Shown: piece after piece, positions 1 through 7,698 of the stretch
Layout of the letters: every line of letters begins with the position of its first letter
Numbering within the stretch: the stretch's first letter is position 1
NCBI GenBank assembly: GCA_964486555.1
Contig: CAZANP010000011.1
Span: 1 to 43,352, forward strand
DNA: 43,352 nucleotides
Direction of reading: 5' to 3'
Origin: 4484-232 sp964486555
GTDB lineage: Bacteria > Thermotogota > Thermotogae > Thermotogales > Thermotogaceae
Notes under the pieces: model-generated
Database searches by the model: none
What the model was told of the DNA's origin: nothing
The model's input: only the letters and a program-made list of their open reading frames with translations
Translations under genes and position numbers: made by a program

Positions 1-70
1 ATCTCGCCGCTTCCCTTCCTATTCCCCTTCCTGCCCCTGTTATTATCGCTACCTTGCCTTTCAATCTCAT
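1..70 (-). CDS. Short-chain dehydrogenase/reductase, N-terminal fragment (runs off window)
   Basis: Only the first 23 codons lie in the window; the rest is beyond the left edge. The reverse strand reads MRLKGKVAIITGAGRGIG and onward, which is the first beta strand and the TGxxxGIG nucleotide-binding loop of the short-chain dehydrogenase/reductase family (FabG-like Rossmann fold using NAD(P)H). The ATG is at 68-70 and is preceded by a strong SD site (AAAGGAGGG). It starts 14 nt after the amidohydrolase stop, so it is probably the third gene of that operon. The substrate cannot be told from this fragment; FabG-type 3-oxoacyl-ACP reductase is one of many options. Confidence 0.8.
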   Translation of the reverse strand, partial: MRLKGKVAIITGAGRGIGREAAR

Positions 71-84
71 TTGATACCCTCCTT

Positions 85-1245
85 TCATGAAATATCGAGA
101 ACGCACTTTCCTTCTATGTAAACCTTTTCAACCTTGGATCGCATATCGAAGGGATGCCCACTCCATACAACGATATCCGCATCTTTTCCGATTTCCAGAG
201 ACCCCACTCTATCATCGATTCCCAGGATCTTTGCAGGATTTATGGTTATGGTTTTCAAAACATCCTCTTCTTTTGCACCGTACCTCATCGCAACAGCGGA
301 CTGCACACTCATGTATTCCAGTGGTATTACAGGATGATCGCACATAAAAGCGGTCAAAACACCTTTTTCCACCAATATTTTCACAGCTTCCATCTTAAGA
401 TCCTTCAGCTCAAGTTTCGTTCTGAACGTCAAAAGGGGGCCGATCACAACGGGTATACCCTTTTTTGCCAGTATATCAACGATTTTGTAACCTTCTGTCC
501 CATGTTCTATAACAAATTTGAAGCCGAATTCTTCGGCTATCCTGATGGCAGTCAGTATATCATCAGCTCTGTGCGCATGTATTCTTGCTGGGATTTCGCC
601 TTTCAGTACTTTTTCTCCTATCTCGAGTTTGGGGTCTCTTTCTGTAAATTCCTTCTTTTCCTTTTTCGCCTGCTCCTTCTTTTTCGTGTAATCCACGACT
701 TTCATGAAAAATTCCCTTATTATGGCAGCTGTTCCCATTCTAGTTGCTGGGGCTTGCTTTTTCTGCTCACCGTAAACCCTTTTGGGATTCTCTCCAAAAG
801 CCATCTTCAGACCAGCTGGCTCTTTTACTACCATCTCTTCAACAACTTTAGATTTGAACTTCAAGATAACCCCTTGACCTCCTATCGGATTGGCGCTCCC
901 TGGTAGAACCATAACTGTCGTGACACCGCCTATGAGGGCTCTCTCTATGGCTGGATCCTGGGGATTGAAACCATCCAGTGCCTTAACATGAGCGGTGTTG
1001 GGATCGGTCATCTCGTTCCCATCAGCGTAGTAATATCCAACTCCCTCTTCGTACAAACCTATGTGGGAATGGGCATCCACAAAACCTGGAAAAAGATACT
1101 TTCCTTTAACATCGATTATTTCCGCGTTTGGATCTTTCAGGTTCTCTCCCATATCCTTTATCTTTCCACTCTCGACGAGTACATCCCCTTCAAAGGGTTC
1201 CTTAGTTATTGGATACACTTTCCCTCCCTTGAAAAGTATCTTCAT
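85..1245 (-). CDS. Metal-dependent amidohydrolase (imidazolonepropionase-like)
   Basis: This 386-aa protein belongs to the amidohydrolase superfamily: a TIM barrel with a flanking beta-sandwich that hydrolyses C-N bonds with bound metal ions. Metal-ligand motifs are visible in order: HSH at residues 59-61 (FVDAHSHIG), IHAHRAD near 223, VIEHGTE near 247 and CDHP near 302. The C-terminus (GSLEIGKDADIVVW) is the usual return to the sandwich domain. The ATG at 1245 is preferred over an in-frame start 30 nt upstream because AAAGGAGGTG lies just before it and it forms an ATGA overlap with the preceding gene. Its operon partners are an AhpD-like protein and a short-chain dehydrogenase. The substrate is unknown; imidazolonepropionase or a dipeptidase/deacetylase-like role are alternatives. 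Confidence 0.85.
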   Translation of the reverse strand: MKILFKGGKVYPITKEPFEGDVLVESGKIKDMGENLKDPNAEIIDVKGKYLFPGFVDAHSHIGLYEEGVGYYYADGNEMTDPNTAHVKALDGFNPQDPAIERALIGGVTTVMVLPGSANPIGGQGVILKFKSKVVEEMVVKEPAGLKMAFGENPKRVYGEQKKQAPATRMGTAAIIREFFMKVVDYTKKKEQAKKEKKEFTERDPKLEIGEKVLKGEIPARIHAHRADDILTAIRIAEEFGFKFVIEHGTEGYKIVDILAKKGIPVVIGPLLTFRTKLELKDLKMEAVKILVEKGVLTAFMCDHPVIPLEYMSVQSAVAMRYGAKEEDVLKTITINPAKILGIDDRVGSLEIGKDADIVVWSGHPFDMRSKVEKVYIEGKCVLDIS

Positions 1246-1595
1246 CCTGACACCTCCTTTTTCATTTCGTCCCAAGCTTTGAAAGCTCTCCTCACATGTG
1301 GTATGGTTATGGATCCTCCAACCACTAACGCTATCGCCACAGCTTCCGTGAACTCGTCATCGGTAATTCCTTCTTCAAAACATCTTACAATATGGTATTT
1401 TATACAATCATCGCACCTTAAAACTAAAGAAGCCACCAGTCCCATGAGTTCTTTCACTTTTCTGGAGAGGGCACCTTCTTCGTAAACCTTGGAATCCAGG
1501 TTGTAGAATCTCTTGATCGAGAGATCAGCATATTTCATTACGATATCGTTGAGTATTTCTCTCTCTTTCATGAATTCCCTGATATCACTGGACAT
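1242..1595 (-). CDS. Carboxymuconolactone decarboxylase family / AhpD-like protein
   Basis: This is a small helical protein of the CMD/AhpD family. The signature around residues 60-67 is CDDCIKYH, the CxxC-x3-H redox motif of AhpD-like proteins, so a thiol peroxidase or disulfide-reductase role fits better than lactone decarboxylation, which lacks the CxxC. Two in-frame ATGs lie 6 nt apart. GAGGGGG is only 1 nt from the first (1601) but 7 nt from the second (1595), so I prefer 1595, giving 117 aa. It is the first gene of a minus-strand operon and overlaps the amidohydrolase by 4 nt. I infer coupled translation. What it reduces or detoxifies is not shown. Confidence 0.85.
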   Translation of the reverse strand: MSSDIREFMKEREILNDIVMKYADLSIKRFYNLDSKVYEEGALSRKVKELMGLVASLVLRCDDCIKYHIVRCFEEGITDDEFTEAVAIALVVGGSITIPHVRRAFKAWDEMKKEVSG

Positions 1596-1670
1596 CTTCA
1601 TACCCCCTCAGCTCTCTGGAATTCAGAATAAGATATTACCATATCGGTTTCCAAATATCGCTTTTCTAAG

Positions 1671-1697
1671 TTTTCTTTAAGCTCTCATCGTTATAAT
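1671..1697 (+). promoter_or_regulatory. Probable sigma-A promoter for the DUF2202 / ABC ATPase unit
   Basis: A perfect -10 hexamer TATAAT lies at 1692-1697, 41 nt upstream of the ATG at 1738. The -35 is poor: the T-rich stretch at 1671-1680 is the best candidate, at slightly short spacing. The SD GTGGAGGTG follows at about 1721-1729. Confidence 0.5.
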
Positions 1698-1737
1698 TAG
1701 ATCTCGAAAGACAACATCAAGTGGAGGTGCTCTCACT

Positions 1738-1812
1738 ATGAAAAAATTCGTTGTAACTTTGATTTTCGTACTGCTGGGTTCAATTTCGTTTTCTTCAAGT
1801 ACAGGACTGTGA
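1738..1812 (+). pseudogene. Signal-peptide leader ORF, out of frame with the DUF2202 gene
   Basis: An ATG with a good SD (GGAGGTG) opens a 24-codon ORF starting MKKFVVTLIFVLLGSISFSS. It has a Lys-Lys n-region, a hydrophobic core and a small-residue cleavage region, so it reads as a classic secretion signal. It ends at TGA 1810-1812, which overlaps the GTG (1809-1811) of the DUF2202 ORF in another frame. DUF2202 proteins often carry a signal peptide, so this most likely represents the severed 5' end of that gene through a one-base deletion (true mutation or sequencing error) near 1789-1809. A genuine coupled leader peptide is the alternative. Confidence 0.6.
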
Positions 1813-2378
1813 AACCCGAGGCTTTAGCTACCGTGTATTCTCTACCTAAAGAACCACTTTCAGATTTCGAAGCATCTTCCTTGATCTTCGTGATTGAAGA
1901 AGAAAAGCTCGCCAGGGACGTTTACATGACTCTTTACAAAATCTGGGGAGTAAAGACATTTGGGAACATTGCGTTGTCTGAAGTCACACATATGCAGATG
2001 GTTCAGGCCCTTCTTGAAAAGTACAACTTAGAATTCAAATATTCGGATGAAATTGGGGTATTCCAAAACGATGAATTGAAAAAGCTCTATGAAGAGCTGG
2101 TAGAGAAAGGTTCTAAAAGTTTGAAGGATGCATATGAAGTGGGAACTCTGATAGAAGATAAGGACATCTACGATCTGGAAGAGTACCTCAAAAAAGTGGA
2201 TAATCATGATTTGATATTCGTGTTTGAAAACTTGATAAAAGGATCTGAAAATCATATGAGAGCGTTCGATACGCAGTTATACAAAATTACGGGGCAACAC
2301 TACAAAGCTCAGTTCATAACTCAGGAAAGGCTTGAAAAGATCTTAAGCCAAGGTGCTGGAAGTGGAAAGGGAAAATGA
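1809..2378 (+). CDS. DUF2202 family protein, ferritin-like helical domain
   Basis: This 189-aa protein matches the DUF2202 pattern, a ferritin-like four-helix bundle with paired Glu and His residues: EEEKLARDVY near residue 30, SEVTHMQMV near 57, and SENHMRAFD near 145. By analogy with ferritin-like proteins it may bind a di-metal centre, but no reaction is established for the family. The only in-frame start near the domain is GTG at 1809, which overlaps a stop codon and has a weak SD. The frame stays open upstream without another start, which supports the view that the real gene began at 1738 and is frameshifted. The C-terminus is a short Gly/Lys tail. The ABC ATPase follows 36 nt later. Confidence 0.75.
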   Translation: MKPEALATVYSLPKEPLSDFEASSLIFVIEEEKLARDVYMTLYKIWGVKTFGNIALSEVTHMQMVQALLEKYNLEFKYSDEIGVFQNDELKKLYEELVEKGSKSLKDAYEVGTLIEDKDIYDLEEYLKKVDNHDLIFVFENLIKGSENHMRAFDTQLYKITGQHYKAQFITQERLEKILSQGAGSGKGK

Positions 2379-2414
2379 ACCATTTCAAGAGAATCGGAAG
2401 GAAGGGGGTAAAAA

Positions 2415-3851
2415 TTGTTCATAGAGATGAAAAATATCACGAAGAGGTTTCCAGGAGTCGTTGCGAACGATAACATAAGTATCAAACTGGGAGAGGGAAA
2501 GGTGTATGCCATCGTCGGTGAGAATGGAGCTGGGAAGACGACTCTCATGAGATGCCTGTGTGGAGAGCTGATACCGGATGCCGGTGAGATACGTATCGAT
2601 GGAGTGAAAGTGACGATATCAAACCCAAGGAAAGCTATGGACGCAGGAATAGGTATGGTACACCAAAGGCCTTTATTGTTTTCCTCGCTGAATGTACTTG
2701 AAAACATAATATTGGAAAAGGAGCCCTCTCACTTTTTTGGGAGCATAGACAGAAAGAATGCCTTGAACAAGATCAAAGATCTTATGGAACATTATGGATT
2801 GGAGGTTGACATATCGAAGAAAGTTCAGGATCTTTCCATGAGTGAACGGCAGAAGGTGGAGATCCTAAGGTTACTTTACAGAAACGCAAAGGTCCTCATA
2901 TTCGATGAGCCAACAACTTACATTTCACCTGAAGAAGTTGAAAAGCTGTTCGGAATTTTTAAGAAATTGGTCGATGAAAATAAGATTGTTATCTTCATAA
3001 GTCACAAGCTCGATGAAATCATGGAGATCTCCGATGAAATCATCGTTTTGAAAGATGGTAAGGTGAGAGGAATTTTGAAAAATGGTAGTGTTTCTAGGGA
3101 TGATCTGTCAAAACTCATGCTTGGTGATGTACCTGTTCATCGATCAGAAACAGCTAGTTCCTTGGGGAGTAAGGAGATCCTATTCTTGGATGGCATATCC
3201 TACGTGGATGGATCGAATGTGGTGAAATTGAGCAATTTGAGTTTTAGAGTGAATGAAGGCGATATTGTCGGTGTGACGAGTTTTGATGGGATAGGTTTGA
3301 AGGAATTGGCAGAAATCATTGTTGGAATAAGAAAACCGGTTAAAGGAAGAATTATTTTAAAAGGGAAAGACATAACTGAACTCGATCTGCGTGCTCGAAG
3401 AGATCTTGGAATATCTTACATTCCAGAAGATCCGGAAGTGAGCGTATGTCCTGATATGACGGTTTGGGAAAACATGGTATCCACAGTGGTTCATAGAAAG
3501 GTCTTCTCCAGAGGATCCATTCTGAGATTCAAAAATATACTCAAATTCTGTGAAAGAGCCATCGAAGGATATGGCGTAAAAGTTCATTCCTTAAAAGCGA
3601 GTGTGAAAACCTTATCAGGCGGCAACATCAGAAAATTGATCATAGCAAGAGAGCTATCTTCTAATCCCACGGTGCTTGTTGCGGTTGAGCCAACAGAGGG
3701 GTTGGATTTTAAATCCGTGGCTCTTTTCAGAAAGAAGCTGGATGAGATAAGAAAGAAAGGAGCGATCATCCTCTTTTCATCCGACTTTGAAGAGCTCTCC
3801 AGGATCTGTGATAGGGTTTTGATCTTGAAACGGGGAAGACTGGAAGAATGA
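2415..3851 (+). CDS. Sugar/nucleoside-type ABC transporter ATP-binding protein (two NBDs)
   Basis: This 478-aa protein has two fused nucleotide-binding domains, as in RbsA, MglA and the nucleoside (BmpA-linked) importers. The first has Walker A GENGAGKTT near residue 38, signature LSMSERQ and Walker B LIFDEPT. The second is degenerate, as is usual in this family: its Walker A region reads TSFDGIGLKEL without the Lys-Thr, while the signature LSGGNIRKL is intact and Walker B ends VAVEPTEGLD. The start is TTG at 2415 with GGAAGGGGG about 6 nt before it. No permease or binding-protein gene is adjacent, so it must serve a transporter encoded elsewhere or be a remnant. The substrate is not predictable. 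Confidence 0.85.
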   Translation: MFIEMKNITKRFPGVVANDNISIKLGEGKVYAIVGENGAGKTTLMRCLCGELIPDAGEIRIDGVKVTISNPRKAMDAGIGMVHQRPLLFSSLNVLENIILEKEPSHFFGSIDRKNALNKIKDLMEHYGLEVDISKKVQDLSMSERQKVEILRLLYRNAKVLIFDEPTTYISPEEVEKLFGIFKKLVDENKIVIFISHKLDEIMEISDEIIVLKDGKVRGILKNGSVSRDDLSKLMLGDVPVHRSETASSLGSKEILFLDGISYVDGSNVVKLSNLSFRVNEGDIVGVTSFDGIGLKELAEIIVGIRKPVKGRIILKGKDITELDLRARRDLGISYIPEDPEVSVCPDMTVWENMVSTVVHRKVFSRGSILRFKNILKFCERAIEGYGVKVHSLKASVKTLSGGNIRKLIIARELSSNPTVLVAVEPTEGLDFKSVALFRKKLDEIRKKGAIILFSSDFEELSRICDRVLILKRGRLEE

Positions 3852-3872
3852 GGAGCCCTGACAGGCTCCTCA
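3849..3872. terminator. Bidirectional hairpin between convergent genes
   Basis: TGAGGAGCC (3849-3857) and GGCTCCTCA (3864-3872) form a perfect 9-bp stem with a 6-nt loop. The TGA stop of the ABC ATPase starts the left arm and the TGA stop of the convergent lipoprotein gene (3870-3872) closes the right arm. U-tracts are weak on both sides, so termination efficiency is uncertain. Confidence 0.7.
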
Positions 3873-6521
3873 TTGAAACTTGGCGATCAAGTGTATTGGA
3901 TAGTGTATTTCCCATTCAAGGGGATTTGTAGTTATTATCTCACTGTTGAGTTCCCAATACAGGAAATTGTATCCTGAAGCTGGAATTGCCTGGAAAATAA
4001 CGGAAGTTCCTTCGAAATACAGATCATCGGGTTTTCTTGTGTAGATGACTGTTCCAGCACCTGTCGGTTCGACATCCACTATCACTTTGAAGAATCTCAG
4101 CATGTTTGCAGTGAGAGTTATATCGCGATCCACGTAGACAACTCTTGTAGCACTTGTCACACCGTCGTTCCAGTTTTTGAACAGATATAGTGTATCTTCC
4201 CCATCGACGAAAGTGCTCCTATCCATCATTTGAGGTGATGGTACAGACACAGTGTGATTTCCTTCCACAACACTCAATGAAAGTGGTGAGACACCGGATG
4301 TCGAATCTATCGAAACTGTGAGACCTTTGTCTGGATAGGTATCGATTGTTAGGATATAATGCCCAGGTAACAAGGTTTTGAAGTTCCAAATAGGACCGTA
4401 TCTGACGCCACCTTTATCGTCTTTGGCTGCTATTCTCCAGTAATAGGTCGTGTTGTAAGATAGAGGAGTCGTTATAGTGTAAGTTTTGTACGGATGATCC
4501 GAAACTAGAAGAGGTGGGGGAGAAGTTGTTCCGAGGTAGATATCGTACTTTACGGGATCCCAATCGGGGTCTTCACATTCCCAGGAAAGGATGGGAGTTA
4601 ATGAGACATCCACGGCACCATTCTGGGGAGATGGATTGTAAGGCGTGTTGGGACTATGGTTTATGGTCGTGGCGCTTTCTGACCAGTCGGAATAGACTTC
4701 TCCAAAGGAAGTATCAGCAAAAGCTCTCACCTTGTAATGGAGAACAACATCAGATTCGGGATTTTGGTCGATAAAGCTTGTCACGTTCTCTCCAACCTCT
4801 CCTATTTTTGCCCATACGACTGTTCCAAGAACGTTCCTTTTACCTCTTTGAATCTCATAGCCATCTTCCAGGATGGATCTGTCTGTCCAACTTAAGTGAA
4901 CTCCATCGCTTTCAAAAGATGCTCTCAGGTTGCTTGGATATGCAAGCTGCTTCCAGAGTTCCAGGTCATACGATTTTATAGTCCAATCGAATATGGTCCA
5001 GTCTTCTCTGAACTCGTAGAGCACAAGATCTATACCAACTCCCAATGTGAACTCCATTCCTACATCTAGAGAGCAATCTGCATAACCATCTCCGTTGGCA
5101 TAGACGTGACCCTCTCCTCCTATTTCAACGTAAGGTCTCACACCTCCTTCAACGAAAGCGACGTATGCCACGGACACTCTCATACCGATTCCAAGATACG
5201 GTTTGAAACTTGCCTCTCCTTCTATTTCAAGTTCTGGACCTATGAGTTCACTTTCTCCTTCATGGCCTGAAATAGTGTGCCAATTGGACCAACTTGTTGC
5301 CTCTACACCACCGTAGAAGGATAGTCCAACATTGTAGCCTGCTGTTGCTTGAACAGTCGCATCTACATCGAGGTCATAGCCTGCATATACAGGAAAGCTT
5401 ATCTCAATCGGTATTCCACCTATTGTGAAATAAAAACCTGGCTCGAAGAATGGAGACGTTGTATCCTCTCTTTCATAGCTTACGGTCAGAAGAGCTTCAA
5501 GGACAAGGTTATGTTCGAAATCAAAATCAATTCTGAAAAGAAAGTGTTTAAGACTCAATCCATCTAGATCAAGATCTGTATCAACACTGATACCAAATCC
5601 CAGAGATATATCCAAACTGGCCTTCACATTCGACGTATCGATCAGTGATATCGTCTTCTCAAGTTCAACATCGGCTTTTCTCATAGTTTCAAGAAGAATC
5701 TTGGCATCCTCGTTGATAGGGGTCATCTCATCTAACGTGATATTCTCCGCATGAAGTTTGAAACTTCCAAACGCCTCGTTAAAACTCGTTGGAGTCGAGT
5801 GGATCAAAACGTAAGTTCCATGATCTTCAACCTTCGTTATCTTTCTGAAATACCCTCTGCCCGTCTTCCTGCCACTCAAAACATCTATTATGAAATCACC
5901 CTCTTTAAAAGATGGCAGGTTTTCCGTTTTAACAAAAGCAACAACTTCCGTCGAAGGTGGTATCTCTTCATAAAGTGTGTATCCATCACTCACAGCGATC
6001 AAATTCTCTGATGTGCTCAAACTTATGATTCCCTTTATTTTCTTAAGATCGGCGCTGAACATCGAGGAGACATCAGCATATTTTGGAAATATCAAGTATC
6101 TAATGCTGGTATCAAAAGATTTCCTTCTCTTTTTGGATGAGAACAAGACATCATTGAAACTGTCGTTATCCATATCTATACCCTTGTCTATCTTCAAAAG
6201 AACGTTCTCCTCATGTTTGAAAACATCCCCTTCGTCATCGAACAACGCATAGTTGAAAACAACGGAATCATCTCCTATATCCAAAACTTTCATATAGCCG
6301 TATAGTCCTGATGTGGTCACGATGTACACGAAACTCCCCTCATCGAGTTGGCTCCACTCCGAGTCGGTTGAAACCATGATGGCTCCTGGTTTAAAAGCGC
6401 CGCATGTTACTTCATCGTATGTTTTCTCCGGTTCGAATGTTTCAGGAGTTTCAGGAGTTTTTCCAGCGCATGACCACAGAAGTGCAAGGAGAAGAAGTAT
6501 CATAATCATCCTCTTCATCAT
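3870..6521 (-). CDS. Large multidomain lipoprotein with fibronectin type III-like modules
   Basis: This 883-aa protein starts with a lipoprotein signal (LLALLWSC, Cys near residue 18), so it should be lipid-anchored outside the inner membrane. Visible regions are: a unique N-terminal part (20-280) with a DMDNDSFND loop resembling a calcium-binding DxDxDxxxD; a 280-520 segment rich in short alternating polar/hydrophobic beta strands and glycines; two fibronectin III-like modules (about 525-620 and 620-715; the second has NTPYNPSPQNG and TYYWRI); and two C-terminal bacterial-repeat-like units (715-883). The start is ATG 6521 with GAGGGGGTG 7 nt upstream. The second module resembles modules in the lipoprotein at 13978. 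The function is unknown; surface adhesion, glycan binding or envelope structure are guesses. Confidence 0.8.
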   Translation of the reverse strand: MMKRMIMILLLLALLWSCAGKTPETPETFEPEKTYDEVTCGAFKPGAIMVSTDSEWSQLDEGSFVYIVTTSGLYGYMKVLDIGDDSVVFNYALFDDEGDVFKHEENVLLKIDKGIDMDNDSFNDVLFSSKKRRKSFDTSIRYLIFPKYADVSSMFSADLKKIKGIISLSTSENLIAVSDGYTLYEEIPPSTEVVAFVKTENLPSFKEGDFIIDVLSGRKTGRGYFRKITKVEDHGTYVLIHSTPTSFNEAFGSFKLHAENITLDEMTPINEDAKILLETMRKADVELEKTISLIDTSNVKASLDISLGFGISVDTDLDLDGLSLKHFLFRIDFDFEHNLVLEALLTVSYEREDTTSPFFEPGFYFTIGGIPIEISFPVYAGYDLDVDATVQATAGYNVGLSFYGGVEATSWSNWHTISGHEGESELIGPELEIEGEASFKPYLGIGMRVSVAYVAFVEGGVRPYVEIGGEGHVYANGDGYADCSLDVGMEFTLGVGIDLVLYEFREDWTIFDWTIKSYDLELWKQLAYPSNLRASFESDGVHLSWTDRSILEDGYEIQRGKRNVLGTVVWAKIGEVGENVTSFIDQNPESDVVLHYKVRAFADTSFGEVYSDWSESATTINHSPNTPYNPSPQNGAVDVSLTPILSWECEDPDWDPVKYDIYLGTTSPPPLLVSDHPYKTYTITTPLSYNTTYYWRIAAKDDKGGVRYGPIWNFKTLLPGHYILTIDTYPDKGLTVSIDSTSGVSPLSLSVVEGNHTVSVPSPQMMDRSTFVDGEDTLYLFKNWNDGVTSATRVVYVDRDITLTANMLRFFKVIVDVEPTGAGTVIYTRKPDDLYFEGTSVIFQAIPASGYNFLYWELNSEIITTNPLEWEIHYPIHLIAKFQ

Positions 6522-6598
6522 GGTACTTCACCCCCTCATTAACTTATTAAAATACAAGAGAGTAAACGATGTTGATAATTTTTATTGAAACTTAAGAA

Positions 6599-7414
6599 TC
6601 AGAGAATTTGCAGTTCTTTGAGGAATTTTCTGATGTATAGGAAGGGGACATTCATACCGAAGGAGGAAAGTGTGGTGCTTTCTCCATGGAAATCACTACC
6701 ACCTGTCACCAGAAGATCATATTTTCTCGAAAGCTCTAAATACTCTTCCACCATTCTGCCTGTATGCTCAGGGTAGAAAACTTCTATCCCTTTCAAACCG
6801 CATCCCTTCAGCCTCTTTATGAATCTTTCAAGCTCCTCCCCTTCAAACCCTGTCTGATATGGATGAGCAAGAACAGGAATACCCCCTGCTTTCAATATGA
6901 GCTCTATCGCTCTTTCAGGTTCCAATCTTTCCTTCTCAACGTACAGGATTTTTCCCTTTCCCAGGTATTTTTCAAAAGCTTCTTCATAAGAGCTAACGTA
7001 CCCTTTTCTCATCATCAATCTGGCAAAATGAGGTCTTCCAATCACATCGTTTCCAGCTATTTCTTGAAGTTCTTCCATCGAAAGTTCAAAACCAATAGAC
7101 CTTGCCCTATCCAGCATCATCTCATTTCTCACTGAACGTTTTCTCTGAAGATCTGAAAGAGTTTTTCTTAAAACATCGTTTTGAGGGTCAAATCCATATC
7201 CAAGAATATGGAGTGTCCTTTCAAAACGAGCGCTTATCTCGACACCTGGGATGAATATCACACTTTCTGGTGTGAATCCTTCCAACCCTTCCAACGTATC
7301 GTGATCTGTTATCGAGAGAATCTCCACTCCATCTCTAAAAGCTTTTCTCATCACTTCTTGAGGGGATAATTCCCCGTCGGATGCCGTTGTATGAACGTGT
7401 AGATCCACTCTCAC
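6599..7414 (-). CDS. PHP-domain metal-dependent phosphoesterase
   Basis: This 271-aa protein is a stand-alone PHP domain, a TIM-barrel-like trinuclear metal phosphoesterase similar to YciV/RnaAM-type 5'-3' exonuclease or 3',5'-nucleotide bisphosphate phosphatase. Motifs are DLHVHTTASDG at residues 4-14, ITDHDT near 36, PGVEIS near 56, a conserved LAHPYQ near 180 and GGSDFHG near 235. The GTG at 7414 follows AGGAG at about 10 nt; a second GTG six bases on is an alternative. It sits 13 nt behind fliQ, so it is likely co-transcribed with the flagellar genes without an obvious flagellar role. Confidence 0.85.
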   Translation of the reverse strand: MRVDLHVHTTASDGELSPQEVMRKAFRDGVEILSITDHDTLEGLEGFTPESVIFIPGVEISARFERTLHILGYGFDPQNDVLRKTLSDLQRKRSVRNEMMLDRARSIGFELSMEELQEIAGNDVIGRPHFARLMMRKGYVSSYEEAFEKYLGKGKILYVEKERLEPERAIELILKAGGIPVLAHPYQTGFEGEELERFIKRLKGCGLKGIEVFYPEHTGRMVEEYLELSRKYDLLVTGGSDFHGESTTLSSFGMNVPFLYIRKFLKELQIL

Positions 7415-7427
7415 CTTGCTCTCACTC

Positions 7428-7694
7428 CTATATCATCTGAAGGTATCTTGTAAGCATGTCCAAGGCTAGATCCAACAACTTTTGAAGCATCCAACCACCT
7501 ATGACCAATATCGTTAGGAATATGGCGATTATTCTTGGGGCGAATGTTAGGGTCTGCTCGTGTATCTGCGTGACAGCTTGGAATATACTTATCACCAAGC
7601 CAACGGCAAGACTAACGAGAAGGGGAGGGATTATTATGGTTATAAGCGTGCTTATACCCTCTCTGACAACATCTATGAAAACTTCAACAGTCAA
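7428..7694 (-). CDS. fliQ: Flagellar export gate protein FliQ
   Basis: FliQ is a small two-helix membrane subunit of the FliPQR core of the flagellar type III export gate. The protein shows two long hydrophobic helices (TLITIIIPPLLVSLAVGLVI and a second from IIAIFLTILVIGG) separated by the conserved QAVTQIHEQTLTFAPR segment. An in-frame TTG at 7709 would give 93 aa, but AGGTGATATC directly before TTG 7694 gives the usual 88-89 aa, so I chose that start. It begins 4 nt after the fliP stop in the order fliO-fliP-fliQ. Confidence 0.95.
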   Translation of the reverse strand: MTVEVFIDVVREGISTLITIIIPPLLVSLAVGLVISIFQAVTQIHEQTLTFAPRIIAIFLTILVIGGWMLQKLLDLALDMLTRYLQMI

Positions 7695-7698
7695 GATA

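Noticed and set aside
154..906. 250-codon open frame on the plus strand
   Set aside because: It lies fully antisense to the amidohydrolase gene, has no SD, and its Cys/Phe-rich translation is typical of a shadow frame.
6522..6598. Promoter for the 883-aa lipoprotein gene
   Set aside because: AT-rich words on the minus strand (TTATCA, TATTTT) are near plausible spacing but too weak to call.
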